Positions 16,435-23,115 of a stretch of DNA of 64,000 nt are shown here, in pieces. The stretch comes from Occallatibacter savannae (GTDB lineage: Bacteria; Acidobacteriota; Terriglobia; Terriglobales; Acidobacteriaceae), in assembly GCF_003131205.1 (NCBI RefSeq), contig NZ_QFFY01000002.1, forward strand, positions 891,016-955,015, written 5' to 3'. The stretch's first letter is position 1. Each line of letters opens with the position of its first letter. The translations under genes were made by a program, and so were the position numbers. The notes beneath the pieces are model-generated. The model saw nothing but the letters and a program-made list of their open reading frames with translations. It did no database searches and was not told where the DNA came from.

Positions 16435-17094
16435 CTACGGGAACGGAATCACCACGGGTGTTCCCAGCGCGTACGTCTGCGCCGACGTGATGGAGCAATT
16501 GAATGTGACCAGTTGCGGCGCGATCACCACGTCGCCGCTGTCCCGCTCGGCCATCAGCTGCGTCAGCGTTCTGATCCGCACGTTGATCATGCCGTCTCCG
16601 AACGCCTTGTGCGTAAAGATCACCGGGTACACCGTCCACGCCACGTTGAAGTCGCCGTGCGTGCTTGCCTTTCCCACCAGGTGATCGTGTCCCTTCACCA
16701 GCGCGCACGGCTGGCCGCCGTTGAAGTCGGCGCACGCGGCGTTGTTTCCCGCTAGCGCGCCGTAGAAGCCAGGATCAGGGAAGGGCAGCACGTTCGCGTG
16801 ATCGCAGTTCGTCGGCTGGCAGTTCAGCTCGCCGGCCACCACCGTCGACGACATTGGGTAGAGGGGCAGATACAGCGGCGCCGTTGCCACCGGATTCGCC
16901 TTCGACGGGAACGGGGCCTTGACCGGCGTCAGCAGAAAGATCGTACTGCCGTTGGCGTAGTCGGTTGCGGGTTCGACAGATGCCTTGGCAAAGGTGCGCT
17001 GGCCGCTCACCTGTCCATAGGCGTTCATCGTTGTAGAAGCAAATGCGATCGATGCTGCGAGAGCGATCGCAACAGAGAAACCATGTCGATGCAC
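16435..17094 (-). CDS. Exported protein of unknown function (GTG start)
   Basis: Starting from the GTG at 17094 (GGAGG seven bases upstream) the product has 219 residues. It has a signal peptide (HRHGFSVAIALAASIAFASTTMNAYG) and a mature domain with four Cys in two pairs (NCQPTNCDHAN; a Cys in ACADFNGGQPC), which suggests disulfides outside the cytoplasm. The sequence is rich in Pro and small residues, with strands such as GDFNVAWTVYPVIFTHKAF and DVVIAPQLVTFNCSI. I do not recognise the family. It is convergent with the small exported protein at 15875. Confidence 0.65.
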   Translation of the reverse strand: MHRHGFSVAIALAASIAFASTTMNAYGQVSGQRTFAKASVEPATDYANGSTIFLLTPVKAPFPSKANPVATAPLYLPLYPMSSTVVAGELNCQPTNCDHANVLPFPDPGFYGALAGNNAACADFNGGQPCALVKGHDHLVGKASTHGDFNVAWTVYPVIFTHKAFGDGMINVRIRTLTQLMAERDSGDVVIAPQLVTFNCSITSAQTYALGTPVVIPFP

Positions 17095-17264
17095 TGGAAG
17101 ACCTCCGGGGATGAAATGCGGCCCCTGGCCGGTAGGCAACGGAACGCGTTGCTCGCGGGGGAGAGAGGAATGCCCGCTACATTACACCCGTTTGAGCCTC
17201 GTTGGCTCGCAAATTCGCTCAAACTCGCGCAGACCAAATTCTTGTCGTTCAGAGGCTGGCAGGG

Positions 17265-17295
17265 TGGACATGCCGAAGTGATATACGGTTATAAT
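17265..17295 (+). promoter_or_regulatory. Candidate promoter of the parDE module
   Basis: TGGACA at 17265-17270 and a perfect TATAAT at 17290-17295 form a sigma-70-like pair with a slightly long 19-base spacer, 34 bases upstream of the parD ATG. Confidence 0.5.
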
Positions 17296-17310
17296 CGTGT
17301 TAAGTTAAGA

Positions 17311-17327
17311 GTAGGAATTCTTCCTAC
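17311..17327. promoter_or_regulatory. Perfect inverted repeat over the parD ribosome-binding site
   Basis: GTAGGAA (17311-17317) and TTCCTAC (17321-17327) are perfect 7-base inverted arms around the spacer TTC, ending one base before the parD ATG. The left arm contains the AGGAA ribosome-binding site. It could be the operator for autorepression by ParD, whose ribbon-helix-helix dimers bind palindromes, or an RNA hairpin masking the binding site. Confidence 0.5.
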
Positions 17328-17328
17328 C

Positions 17329-17625
17329 ATGCCTCCCGTTGAGAAGATCAGCGTCGCGCTCCCCAAAGAGATGGTCAGCACCGTCCGCGAAGCTGTCGAA
17401 TCCGGCGAGTATGCCTCCTCAAGCGAGGTCATCCGCGAGGCACTCCGCGACTGGTCCTATAAGCGCACCCTTCGTGAGCACGGGCTTGATGAACTGCGCC
17501 GCGTTTGGAAGGAAGCCATGGACGATCGTTCCCCAACCGTTTCCCCTGAAGAGGTCTTCGACCGGCTCGAGCGGAAGTACCAGTCTCTTGCTGATTCAGC
17601 GGGAGACAAAAAGGAATGCGCCTAG
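17329..17625 (+). CDS. parD: ParD-family antitoxin
   Basis: The 98-residue protein begins EKISVALPKEMVSTVREAVESGEYASSSEVIREALRDW, the classic ParD/CopG ribbon-helix-helix DNA-binding domain. A charged C-terminal tail (about residues 50-98) would wrap the toxin. ParD neutralises ParE and represses its own operon. Start: ATG at 17329 with AGGAA inside the palindrome upstream. It overlaps the parE start by ten bases, the usual translational coupling. The partner toxin gene is interrupted by a stop codon, so this may be an orphan antitoxin. Confidence 0.88.
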   Translation: MPPVEKISVALPKEMVSTVREAVESGEYASSSEVIREALRDWSYKRTLREHGLDELRRVWKEAMDDRSPTVSPEEVFDRLERKYQSLADSAGDKKECA

Positions 17626-17903
17626 AGCTATCGCGCTTCGTAGAAAGCGATCTCGATGCTATCGCCTCGTTCATAGCTGAAGACAATCCACCGCGTGCGA
17701 TCTCATTCATCCGCGAAATTCGCGCAAAGTTCTACTTCATCGCACAGAATCCGCTCGTGTAACAGCTTCGCCCGGAAATCGACGAAGAGGCTCGGCTTGC
17801 CGTCCATGGCCAGTACGTCATTCTCTTTCGTCTTTTCGGCAATTCGGTTCGAATAGAACGGGTCGTCTACGGCGGCCGGGATCTCTCGCATCTCGAACCG
17901 TAG
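17616..17903 (+). pseudogene. parE: ParE-family toxin gene with in-frame TAA
   Basis: From the ATG at 17616 (AAGGA upstream, overlapping parD by ten bases) the frame reads 48 residues ending in FYFIAQNPLV, then TAA at 17760-17762 (codon 49). It continues in the same frame with QLRPEIDEEARLAVHGQYVI and then LFRLFGNSVRIERVVYGGRD to a TAG at 17901-17903. The whole 96-codon frame matches the ParE/RelE fold (gyrase-poisoning toxin); the interrupted position normally holds Tyr (N-P-L-x-Y-x-L-R-P). A single base change from TAC or TAT explains it. The truncated product lacks the C-terminal strands and is unlikely to be toxic. Sequencing error cannot be excluded. Confidence 0.85.
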
Positions 17904-18020
17904 GCTCGACTTAACGCTCGATGCTGGGCGCCAAAAATTCTTCTGTCCGTTTTGCAGTCTATTTCGACGAAATCGTCATAATGGATACAGTGACTCATCT
18001 GCATGGGCGGCGCTGTATCG

Positions 18021-18188
18021 ATGGCCAACTTCAAACGCAAAGGACCGAAATCGACCCGGGCCGGATGCCTGCTCTGCAAACCGCACAAGCGCCAGGGCCA
18101 GAAGCTCGTCGTTCGCCTTGCTGTCAGTGACCGGCGCCGGATCGAGGCGGCCAGGTCCGAAATCACGGCCTCTCAAGAACCAGATTGA
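18021..18188 (+). CDS. Small basic protein with CLLC motif
   Basis: The 55-residue product from the ATG at 18021 starts MANFKRKGPKSTRAGCLLCK and continues PHKRQGQK; its composition is very basic with a C-x2-C pair. I recall short bacterial proteins sharing the core P-K-x-x-R-A-G-C-L-x-C-K-P-x-K, but no function. The C-terminal half (SDRRRIEAARSEITASQEPD) looks helical. An ATG at 18003 would add six residues with no better ribosome-binding site. It lies just downstream of the broken parDE module on the same strand. Confidence 0.55.
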   Translation: MANFKRKGPKSTRAGCLLCKPHKRQGQKLVVRLAVSDRRRIEAARSEITASQEPD

Positions 18189-18411
18189 GTCCGGTGCATC
18201 GCGCCAAAACGGCTTGATTAACAGGATAGGGAGCACCTAAGTGCAATTGAATCTATATTCTGCCGGAAAACCGGAACCGGTCGACCATTAAACCTATTGT
18301 TGTCTGGAATTTAGAAGAAAACCACGCCTGAAACAAATCCGGAAGTGGGGATAGGGTATGGCAAACACCCCGCGCAGCCGCCCGTAGGCTATCATCGTCG
18401 ACGAGCACCCC

Positions 18412-18864
18412 ATGAAGACCCTCTGGCAGCCGGACTCCGTCCAGGAACTCAAAGACCGCATCTCCCGCCTGCGGCCTGACACCCGCCCGCTCTGGGGCAA
18501 GATGACCCCGGCCCAGGCCATGGCCCACTGCACCATCGGCATGGAACTGGCCTGCGGCGACCGCCGTCCGCCGCGCATGCTCATCGGCCGCCTCATCGGC
18601 AGCGCCATCAAGAAGAAAGCCTTCCAGCCCAGCGAGCCCATGCGGCGCAATTCCCCCACAATCCCCGGCTTCCAGGTCGCCGACGACCGCGACCTCTCCG
18701 CCGAGTGCGCCAGGCTCAGCGCCATCATCGAGCGCTTCGCCGCCGCCGGCCCCCCCGGGTGTACCACCCACCCCCACAGCTTCTTCGGCCCCCTCACCCC
18801 CGACGAATGGTCGATGTGGATGTACAAGCACATCGACCATCACCTCCAGCAATTCGGCGTATAG
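18412..18864 (+). CDS. DUF1569 (DinB-like) protein
   Basis: The 150-residue protein matches DUF1569, a branch of the DinB/YfiT-like four-helix metalloprotein fold. MTPAQAMAHCTIGMELACGD carries the first His, and the C-terminal HSFFGPLTPDEWSMWMYKHIDHHLQQFGV carries the conserved 'G-x-L-T-x-x-E-W-x-x-x-x-Y-K-H-x-x-H-H-L-x-Q-F' end with the metal-binding His pair. Substrate is unknown. Start: ATG at 18412. It is a single gene followed by the DUF302 gene. Confidence 0.85.
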   Translation: MKTLWQPDSVQELKDRISRLRPDTRPLWGKMTPAQAMAHCTIGMELACGDRRPPRMLIGRLIGSAIKKKAFQPSEPMRRNSPTIPGFQVADDRDLSAECARLSAIIERFAAAGPPGCTTHPHSFFGPLTPDEWSMWMYKHIDHHLQQFGV

Positions 18865-19017
18865 CTTTTCGGGACGTCCTTTCTCGGATTCCCATTTTGG
18901 GAATCCATGAGCTGTGCCCCATTCATCGCACAGCTTCATCGTGCGATGATTGGGATCTCGTCATCACAGACATTCCTCAGCGCTCGCGCTATGCTCTCGC
19001 GCCTGGGAGGAATTCCC

Positions 19018-19431
19018 ATGAAGAATCTTGCCTACACGGTCTCTACGTTCAAATCGCTGGACGAAGCCGTCGCTGCGATCGAAGAGAATTGCGGCGCTCA
19101 CGGCTTCCGCGTCCTTCACATTCACGACCTTGCGGCTGCGCTTGCAGAGAAGGGCTTTCCTCGCGATCCAATCAAAATCGTCGAGGTCTGCAACGCAAGA
19201 TATGCCTCGAAGATGCTGGAGAGAGACCTGACCGCCGCGCTCATGATGCCGTGCCCCATCGCCGTCTACCAGGAAAACGGCTCGACCAAAATCAGCACTG
19301 TACTTCCCAGCGTCATCGCTGAGCTGCTGCCTGGCCGCAGCCTCGAGTTCACAGCCGAACAGGTGGAGTTTGCGCTCCTCGCCATCGTCAACGAATCGGC
19401 CGAGGAGAAGGTTCCCCTGCCCGTCGCGTGA
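19018..19431 (+). CDS. DUF302 protein
   Basis: The 137-residue product matches DUF302: AVAAIEENCGAHGFRVLHIHDLAAALAEKGF is the family's helix-strand opening, IKIVEVCNARYASKMLERD the conserved 'E-I/V-C-N/x-P-x-x-A-x-x-x-L' core, and MMPCPIAVYQENGSTKISTV the second strand pair. DUF302 is a small alpha/beta domain of unknown function, sometimes linked to redox proteins. The ATG at 19018 has GGAGG seven bases upstream; a longer reading from 18907 lacks support. Confidence 0.85.
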   Translation: MKNLAYTVSTFKSLDEAVAAIEENCGAHGFRVLHIHDLAAALAEKGFPRDPIKIVEVCNARYASKMLERDLTAALMMPCPIAVYQENGSTKISTVLPSVIAELLPGRSLEFTAEQVEFALLAIVNESAEEKVPLPVA

Positions 19432-19448
19432 GCGGCGCGCGGTCTCGT

Positions 19449-19500
19449 TGACAGCCGTTAGCTGTCAGCTGAGAGCGGAGAGCTGAGATCTGACAGCTGC
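19449..19500. repeat. AGCTGTCAGCTGAGAG-type words
   Basis: Degenerate tandem of AGCTGTC, AGCTGAG and GAGAGC between the convergent DUF302 and DUF4126 genes; same word family as at about 1470, 11104, 50489 and 50660. Confidence 0.7.
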
Positions 19501-19502
19501 GA

Positions 19503-20117
19503 CTACGTGCCTTCCGCACGCATCTCGCCCGCGGCTCCGCTGAACAGTCTCTTCAGCGCCCGCCAGACCCAGCGCACTGCGAGCACGATGATCACCACGA
19601 GCACCGTCGCAATTGCGCCCGCAGTGTACGGATGTTTTGTCGCCAGCCAAGTCAGCGAGATCGAGACCACGTCTTCGCCCAGCGACAAACCCAAATTCGA
19701 CAGTGGCTCCGGAGACGGAGTTACGACCGCGCGCACCGCCGTCTTGCCGCCGTGCGCTGCAAACGCCACCAAACCGCCCAGCAGCGTAGCGATCATCTGG
19801 TCTCGCGGACTGAGATGTTCCGTCGCGCGCCACGCAAGCACCCCCGCAACCGGGATGCGGATGAACGTATGCAACGCATTCCAGATCAAATCAAAAGCCG
19901 GAATCTTGTCCGCAAAAAACTCCACGCCGAAGAGAGCAGCGCTGACCCCGATCACCCACCAGCTGCCGAGCAACTGCAGCCCCGAAGGCAGGTCGACAAC
20001 GCCCGTATGTCCCAGCAGCCCCAGCGTCGCCACTGTGGCATAGACATTCAGCCCTGCCGCAAACGACACGGCGACGATCAGCGCCACAAGCTCCTGTCCC
20101 GGAATCGGCAACCTCAT
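19503..20117 (-). CDS. DUF4126 membrane protein
   Basis: The 204-residue protein matches DUF4126: an N-terminal span (ELVALIVAVSFAAGLNVYATVATLGLLG), a second around WWVIGVSAALFGVEFFADKIP, then DLIWNALHTFIRIPVAGVLA with the family's F-x-A-D-K-I/V-P-x-x-D-x-x-W-x-x-x-H-T-x-I-R-x-P signature, and a C-terminal span (AGAIATVLVVIIVLAVRWVW). Function is unknown. The ATG at 20117 is chosen because the extra 30 residues of the longer frame are polar and not conserved-looking. It is divergent from the short membrane protein at 20273. Confidence 0.82.
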   Translation of the reverse strand: MRLPIPGQELVALIVAVSFAAGLNVYATVATLGLLGHTGVVDLPSGLQLLGSWWVIGVSAALFGVEFFADKIPAFDLIWNALHTFIRIPVAGVLAWRATEHLSPRDQMIATLLGGLVAFAAHGGKTAVRAVVTPSPEPLSNLGLSLGEDVVSISLTWLATKHPYTAGAIATVLVVIIVLAVRWVWRALKRLFSGAAGEMRAEGT

Positions 20118-20272
20118 CGCCGTCAGTGTACGCTCTGCCGGCGCCTTCGCGGCGAAACCGATCTCTGCGAAATCGATCTGTCGCCGGACGCTGTCGTTTT
20201 GAAACAATTTGCTTGCGGTCTGAGTCTATACTGGTGAAACCTTCGCTGCATGGCACCAGGAGCTGAGGGAAG

Positions 20273-20707
20273 TTGACCGGATCTTTCCCCATCGCGGAAC
20301 CCGAAAGCCACAGTCGATCGCAATCGACCGCGTGGGTCTCCGCCTTCAGGCTCGCCATTCGCCATCTCTTGCAGCCTCGGGTTCTACCGGTTCTGGCTCT
20401 GGCGCTCATGGCGGCAGGCTGGAGCTACGGCCTCAAGCTTTCGCATTATCTCCCGCATAGCGACATCACCAAGGCCGCCAGCACGCGCATGTGGCTGGAC
20501 CATCGCAACGACGCCATCACCCCCGTTGCCCGCACGCAGGTCCAGGACAAGTTCCACACTCCGCAATTGAATGCATTGGACGTCCGCGCCGTGCCTTCCG
20601 GTTCATGGCAGCAGCTTCTTGCTGAGCCGGCTCCGGCGAACGCAGCCGAATTCGTTTCACCGCTCCATCCTCTCCGCGCTCCTCCCGTCGCCCTCTCGCT
20701 GGCCTGA
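20273..20707 (+). CDS. Short membrane-anchored protein (TTG start)
   Basis: The 144-residue product starts at the TTG at 20273 with AGGAG ten bases upstream. It has a polar N-terminus with Ser/Gln, one membrane span (VLPVLALALMAAGWSYGLKL, about residues 38-56), and then a hydrophilic part with repeated Ala/Pro/Ser. It precedes the ECF sigma factor gene on the same strand by 111 bases. I do not recognise the family. It may act in a sigma-linked membrane module, but nothing in the sequence proves that. Confidence 0.5.
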   Translation: MTGSFPIAEPESHSRSQSTAWVSAFRLAIRHLLQPRVLPVLALALMAAGWSYGLKLSHYLPHSDITKAASTRMWLDHRNDAITPVARTQVQDKFHTPQLNALDVRAVPSGSWQQLLAEPAPANAAEFVSPLHPLRAPPVALSLA

Positions 20708-20818
20708 TGCTGCAGCGGACCCGCTGATCCGATTCCCTCGAGTAAGACGGGTTCTGCTCAAAACCACATTCAAGCCTCATTTGAATCTGGATGGTCCACC
20801 CGATTGGAGCGGGTGCAT

Positions 20819-21457
20819 ATGCCTATTGCCTTGAGTGCGATCGAGCCTGAATCAGCCACATCTTCACACGAGCCGCGTCTCCAGGAGTTTTTGCAAACTG
20901 CGGAACGGCGCCGCCCGCAGCTGCTCCGGATGGCGCGCCGCCTGACGCAAAGCAACGAGGACGCGGAAGACGTCGTTCAGGAAGCTTTTCTGAAGGCGTA
21001 CAAAGCGCTCGCACGGTTCCGCGGAGAGTCTCAGATGTCCAGCTGGTTAGGAGCCATTGTGCAGAATACCGCGCACGAGCATCTGCGCAGCCGACGCGGC
21101 CGAGTGTTCCTTTCGCTCGAGTACCTCAGCAAGGATGACGGCGACGTTGTCGAGATCAACCTGCCCGATCCGCGCAAGAACCCCGAAGAGATGTGGGAGA
21201 CACGCGAGATCGAAACCGTACTGCGGGAAGAGGTCGGCAAGCTGAGCTTCGTCTGCCGGCGCGCCATCGAGGTCTGTGCTCTGGAGGAGACGCCTCAGGC
21301 CGAAGCGGCGCGTGCACTGAACCTGAGCGTGGCGACCATGAAGTCTCGTGTCTTTCGCGGTAAGAGGCTTCTCGGAACGGCCCTCTCCCGGCGGATGGGC
21401 TCCCGCAATGACGGCATGCTCAACCCCGCTGAGCACAGGAGTGCTTACCGGATGTGA
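20819..21457 (+). CDS. ECF-type RNA polymerase sigma factor
   Basis: The 212-residue protein has sigma-70 region 2 (LLRMARRLTQSNEDAEDVVQEAFLKAYKALARF, including the D-A-E-D-x-V-Q-E-A-F polymerase-binding helix) and region 4 (AIEVCALEETPQAEAARALNLSVATMKSRVFRGKRLL, a helix-turn-helix for -35 recognition). It lacks regions 1 and 3, as in ECF factors. The first ATG at 20819 has GGAG nine bases upstream. No zinc-finger anti-sigma gene is adjacent, unlike the second ECF factor of this window (30664); its regulator is not obvious. Confidence 0.9.
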   Translation: MPIALSAIEPESATSSHEPRLQEFLQTAERRRPQLLRMARRLTQSNEDAEDVVQEAFLKAYKALARFRGESQMSSWLGAIVQNTAHEHLRSRRGRVFLSLEYLSKDDGDVVEINLPDPRKNPEEMWETREIETVLREEVGKLSFVCRRAIEVCALEETPQAEAARALNLSVATMKSRVFRGKRLLGTALSRRMGSRNDGMLNPAEHRSAYRM

Positions 21458-21484
21458 GTTCTCATGTGGTACCTGAATCGCTTC

Positions 21485-21504
21485 GAGCGCCGCCTCCGGC
21501 GCTC
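21485..21504 (+). terminator. Intrinsic terminator of the ECF sigma gene
   Basis: GAGCGCCG (21485-21492) and CGGCGCTC (21497-21504) form a perfect 8-base stem with a four-base loop, followed by A and seven T. It overlaps the last codons of the convergent DoxX-like gene, whose final Lys-Lys-stop is encoded by the complement of the T run. Confidence 0.88.
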
Positions 21505-22366
21505 ATTTTTTTCCCGGGTATTTCGATGGAGTGTTCTGCGCGACTGCCCAAGCGCCGGCCGCAATGATCCATGAGATGAGAAACGCGGTGAAGCTCAGGC
21601 GCCGATCCGCGTGGACAAAGGTCGGACCTAGATTCTTGCCGTTGAGCAGAATGGCAGGCAGCCAGATCAGGAGCGCATAGAGAGAAATCTGAATGGCTTC
21701 GGCCCAGGCGGCAATGCGCGGAAAGACCCCGAACAGCAGACCTAGTCCCGAAGCGATCTGGCCGAGCCCGGTCAGGTAAGCCCAGAAGATCTTGTCCGGG
21801 AAGTACGCCGGAATCAAATCCATGGTGGGCTTGGTGTAAAGCATGTGCGATAGCCCGATCGGAACGATCCAGACTGCAAGGTAGTAGCGCGACCAGCGAA
21901 CAGCGCGCTCCCCGCCCGCCCAGGCGAATCTTGTTTCTTCCGCATCGCCCAGCCGGGCAAACAGCGTCCAGCCGCCGGCGAGCAGGACGGCGAGTTCTCC
22001 GAAGCCGAGATAGACGGCCTCCATCTTCGGGGCAACCACCAGGGCAGGGAACTTGAGCATCTGCCAGAGAACCAGGTAAGGCAGCAGGGTTCTGAGCGCC
22101 CATTTTGTTGTGGAGGGGAAAAATAGGGCTGCACCGCAGCCGATCATCAGCACGGCTGATACGTAGGCCAACGCGGTCCGCGCAGGGAACCACGGAGCGA
22201 CGGGCTGCCAGCCCATGGCGAAGTCGCCGTAGACCGACCCCAGGACGCCCATTCCGATGAGGCCAATGGCAAACAGGGCCAAGGCAGGTTGCTGCGAGGT
22301 TCTCGACGTTGCGGGTGCAGCTAAGGTGCGTGGTGCAGGTTGAATCAATTGCGGCGCGTTGATCAT
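21503..22366 (-). CDS. DoxX-like membrane protein
   Basis: The 287-residue integral membrane protein has about seven predicted spans: ALALFAIGLIGMGVLGSVYGDF, ALAYVSAVLMIGCGAALFF, LLPYLVLWQMLKFPALV and others. The region GLSHMLYTKPTMDLIPAYFPDKIFWAYLTGLGQIASGLGLLFGVF has the DoxX pattern of a small H/Y-containing loop between spans and a final G-x-G-x-x-L. DoxX-like proteins are linked to redox and detoxification, mostly with unclear chemistry. Start: ATG at 22366. The stop codon overlaps the convergent sigma-gene terminator. Confidence 0.7.
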   Translation of the reverse strand: MINAPQLIQPAPRTLAAPATSRTSQQPALALFAIGLIGMGVLGSVYGDFAMGWQPVAPWFPARTALAYVSAVLMIGCGAALFFPSTTKWALRTLLPYLVLWQMLKFPALVVAPKMEAVYLGFGELAVLLAGGWTLFARLGDAEETRFAWAGGERAVRWSRYYLAVWIVPIGLSHMLYTKPTMDLIPAYFPDKIFWAYLTGLGQIASGLGLLFGVFPRIAAWAEAIQISLYALLIWLPAILLNGKNLGPTFVHADRRLSFTAFLISWIIAAGAWAVAQNTPSKYPGKK

Positions 22367-22520
22367 GAGAGCTACGACCCTACCCGACCGTTGACTGGTT
22401 TTCCAGACGGCTGTGCTGTTCCACCGCGCTCAGGTGACGAACCGGACTGCGGGTGCAATCTGCCGGATTCCCAGTGTGCGGCGGGAGCGTTATACTCAGC
22501 GCACTACGAGGTCACATCCG

Positions 22521-23057
22521 ATGAGAAAGCTTGCATTCCTCCTCCTGCTGGCTGTTCCTCTTGCCGCGCAGACGCCTGAGAAGAAACAACCGCCGACCAC
22601 GCTTCGGGGCGTTCTCCTGGAGCAGTTGCGAACAACGCACGACCAGGAAGACTGGTTCGTGCCGGTCAGCACCGCTGTAGACGGCCTGACTGCCGAGCAG
22701 GCGATGTGGACTCCAGGGAAAGGGAATCACTCCGTCGGCCAACTCGCATATCACATCTGGTACTGGGATCAGCGGGCACTGAACGACTTCAAGGGCGAAA
22801 AGAATCCCAAGTTCGACGGAAACAACAACGACACCTTCGACAAGTTCACTGCCGATCAGTGGACCGACCTTGTCAAGAAGCTCAACCAGGTGCTCGCCGA
22901 CTGGGAAAAGGCCGTGAACGAAGCCAACGACGAGAAACTCGCCGCGAACGCTTCGCTGATCGCGCACGTAGGCGCACACAATGCGTACCATGTGGGCCAG
23001 ATTCTGTACGTGCGCAAGCAGCAGGGCGTCTGGAATCCAGATAAAGGCGTGAAATAA
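22521..23057 (+). CDS. Exported DinB-family protein
   Basis: The 178-residue product has a signal peptide (MRKLAFLLLLAVPLAAQ) and a DinB/YfiT-type domain: LLEQLRTTHDQEDWFVPVSTAVDGLTAEQAMW opens the four-helix bundle, SVGQLAYHIWYWDQRALNDF carries the first His, and LIAHVGAHNAYHVGQILYVRKQQGVW ends with the conserved H-x3-H metal site. DinB proteins act as metal-dependent thiol or other small-molecule enzymes; an exported member is less common. GAGGT lies eight bases upstream of the ATG at 22521. Confidence 0.85.
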   Translation: MRKLAFLLLLAVPLAAQTPEKKQPPTTLRGVLLEQLRTTHDQEDWFVPVSTAVDGLTAEQAMWTPGKGNHSVGQLAYHIWYWDQRALNDFKGEKNPKFDGNNNDTFDKFTADQWTDLVKKLNQVLADWEKAVNEANDEKLAANASLIAHVGAHNAYHVGQILYVRKQQGVWNPDKGVK

Positions 23058-23069
23058 CTGTGTAGTTTG

Positions 23070-23104
23070 TCGGCTGACCGAGTTTGTGCAGATCGGTCAG
23101 CCGA
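23070..23104. terminator. Bidirectional-type hairpin between convergent genes
   Basis: TCGGCTGACCGA (23070-23081) and TCGGTCAGCCGA (23093-23104) form a perfect 12-base stem with an 11-base loop in the 58-base gap between the DinB gene and the convergent decarboxylase gene. There is no clear T run, so it may terminate imperfectly or protect the 3' ends. Confidence 0.65.
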
Positions 23105-23115
23105 TCTACGGGCTC

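Noticed and set aside
17921..18130. 69-codon frame over the small basic protein gene
   Set aside because: Overlaps a better-supported frame and has no ribosome-binding site.
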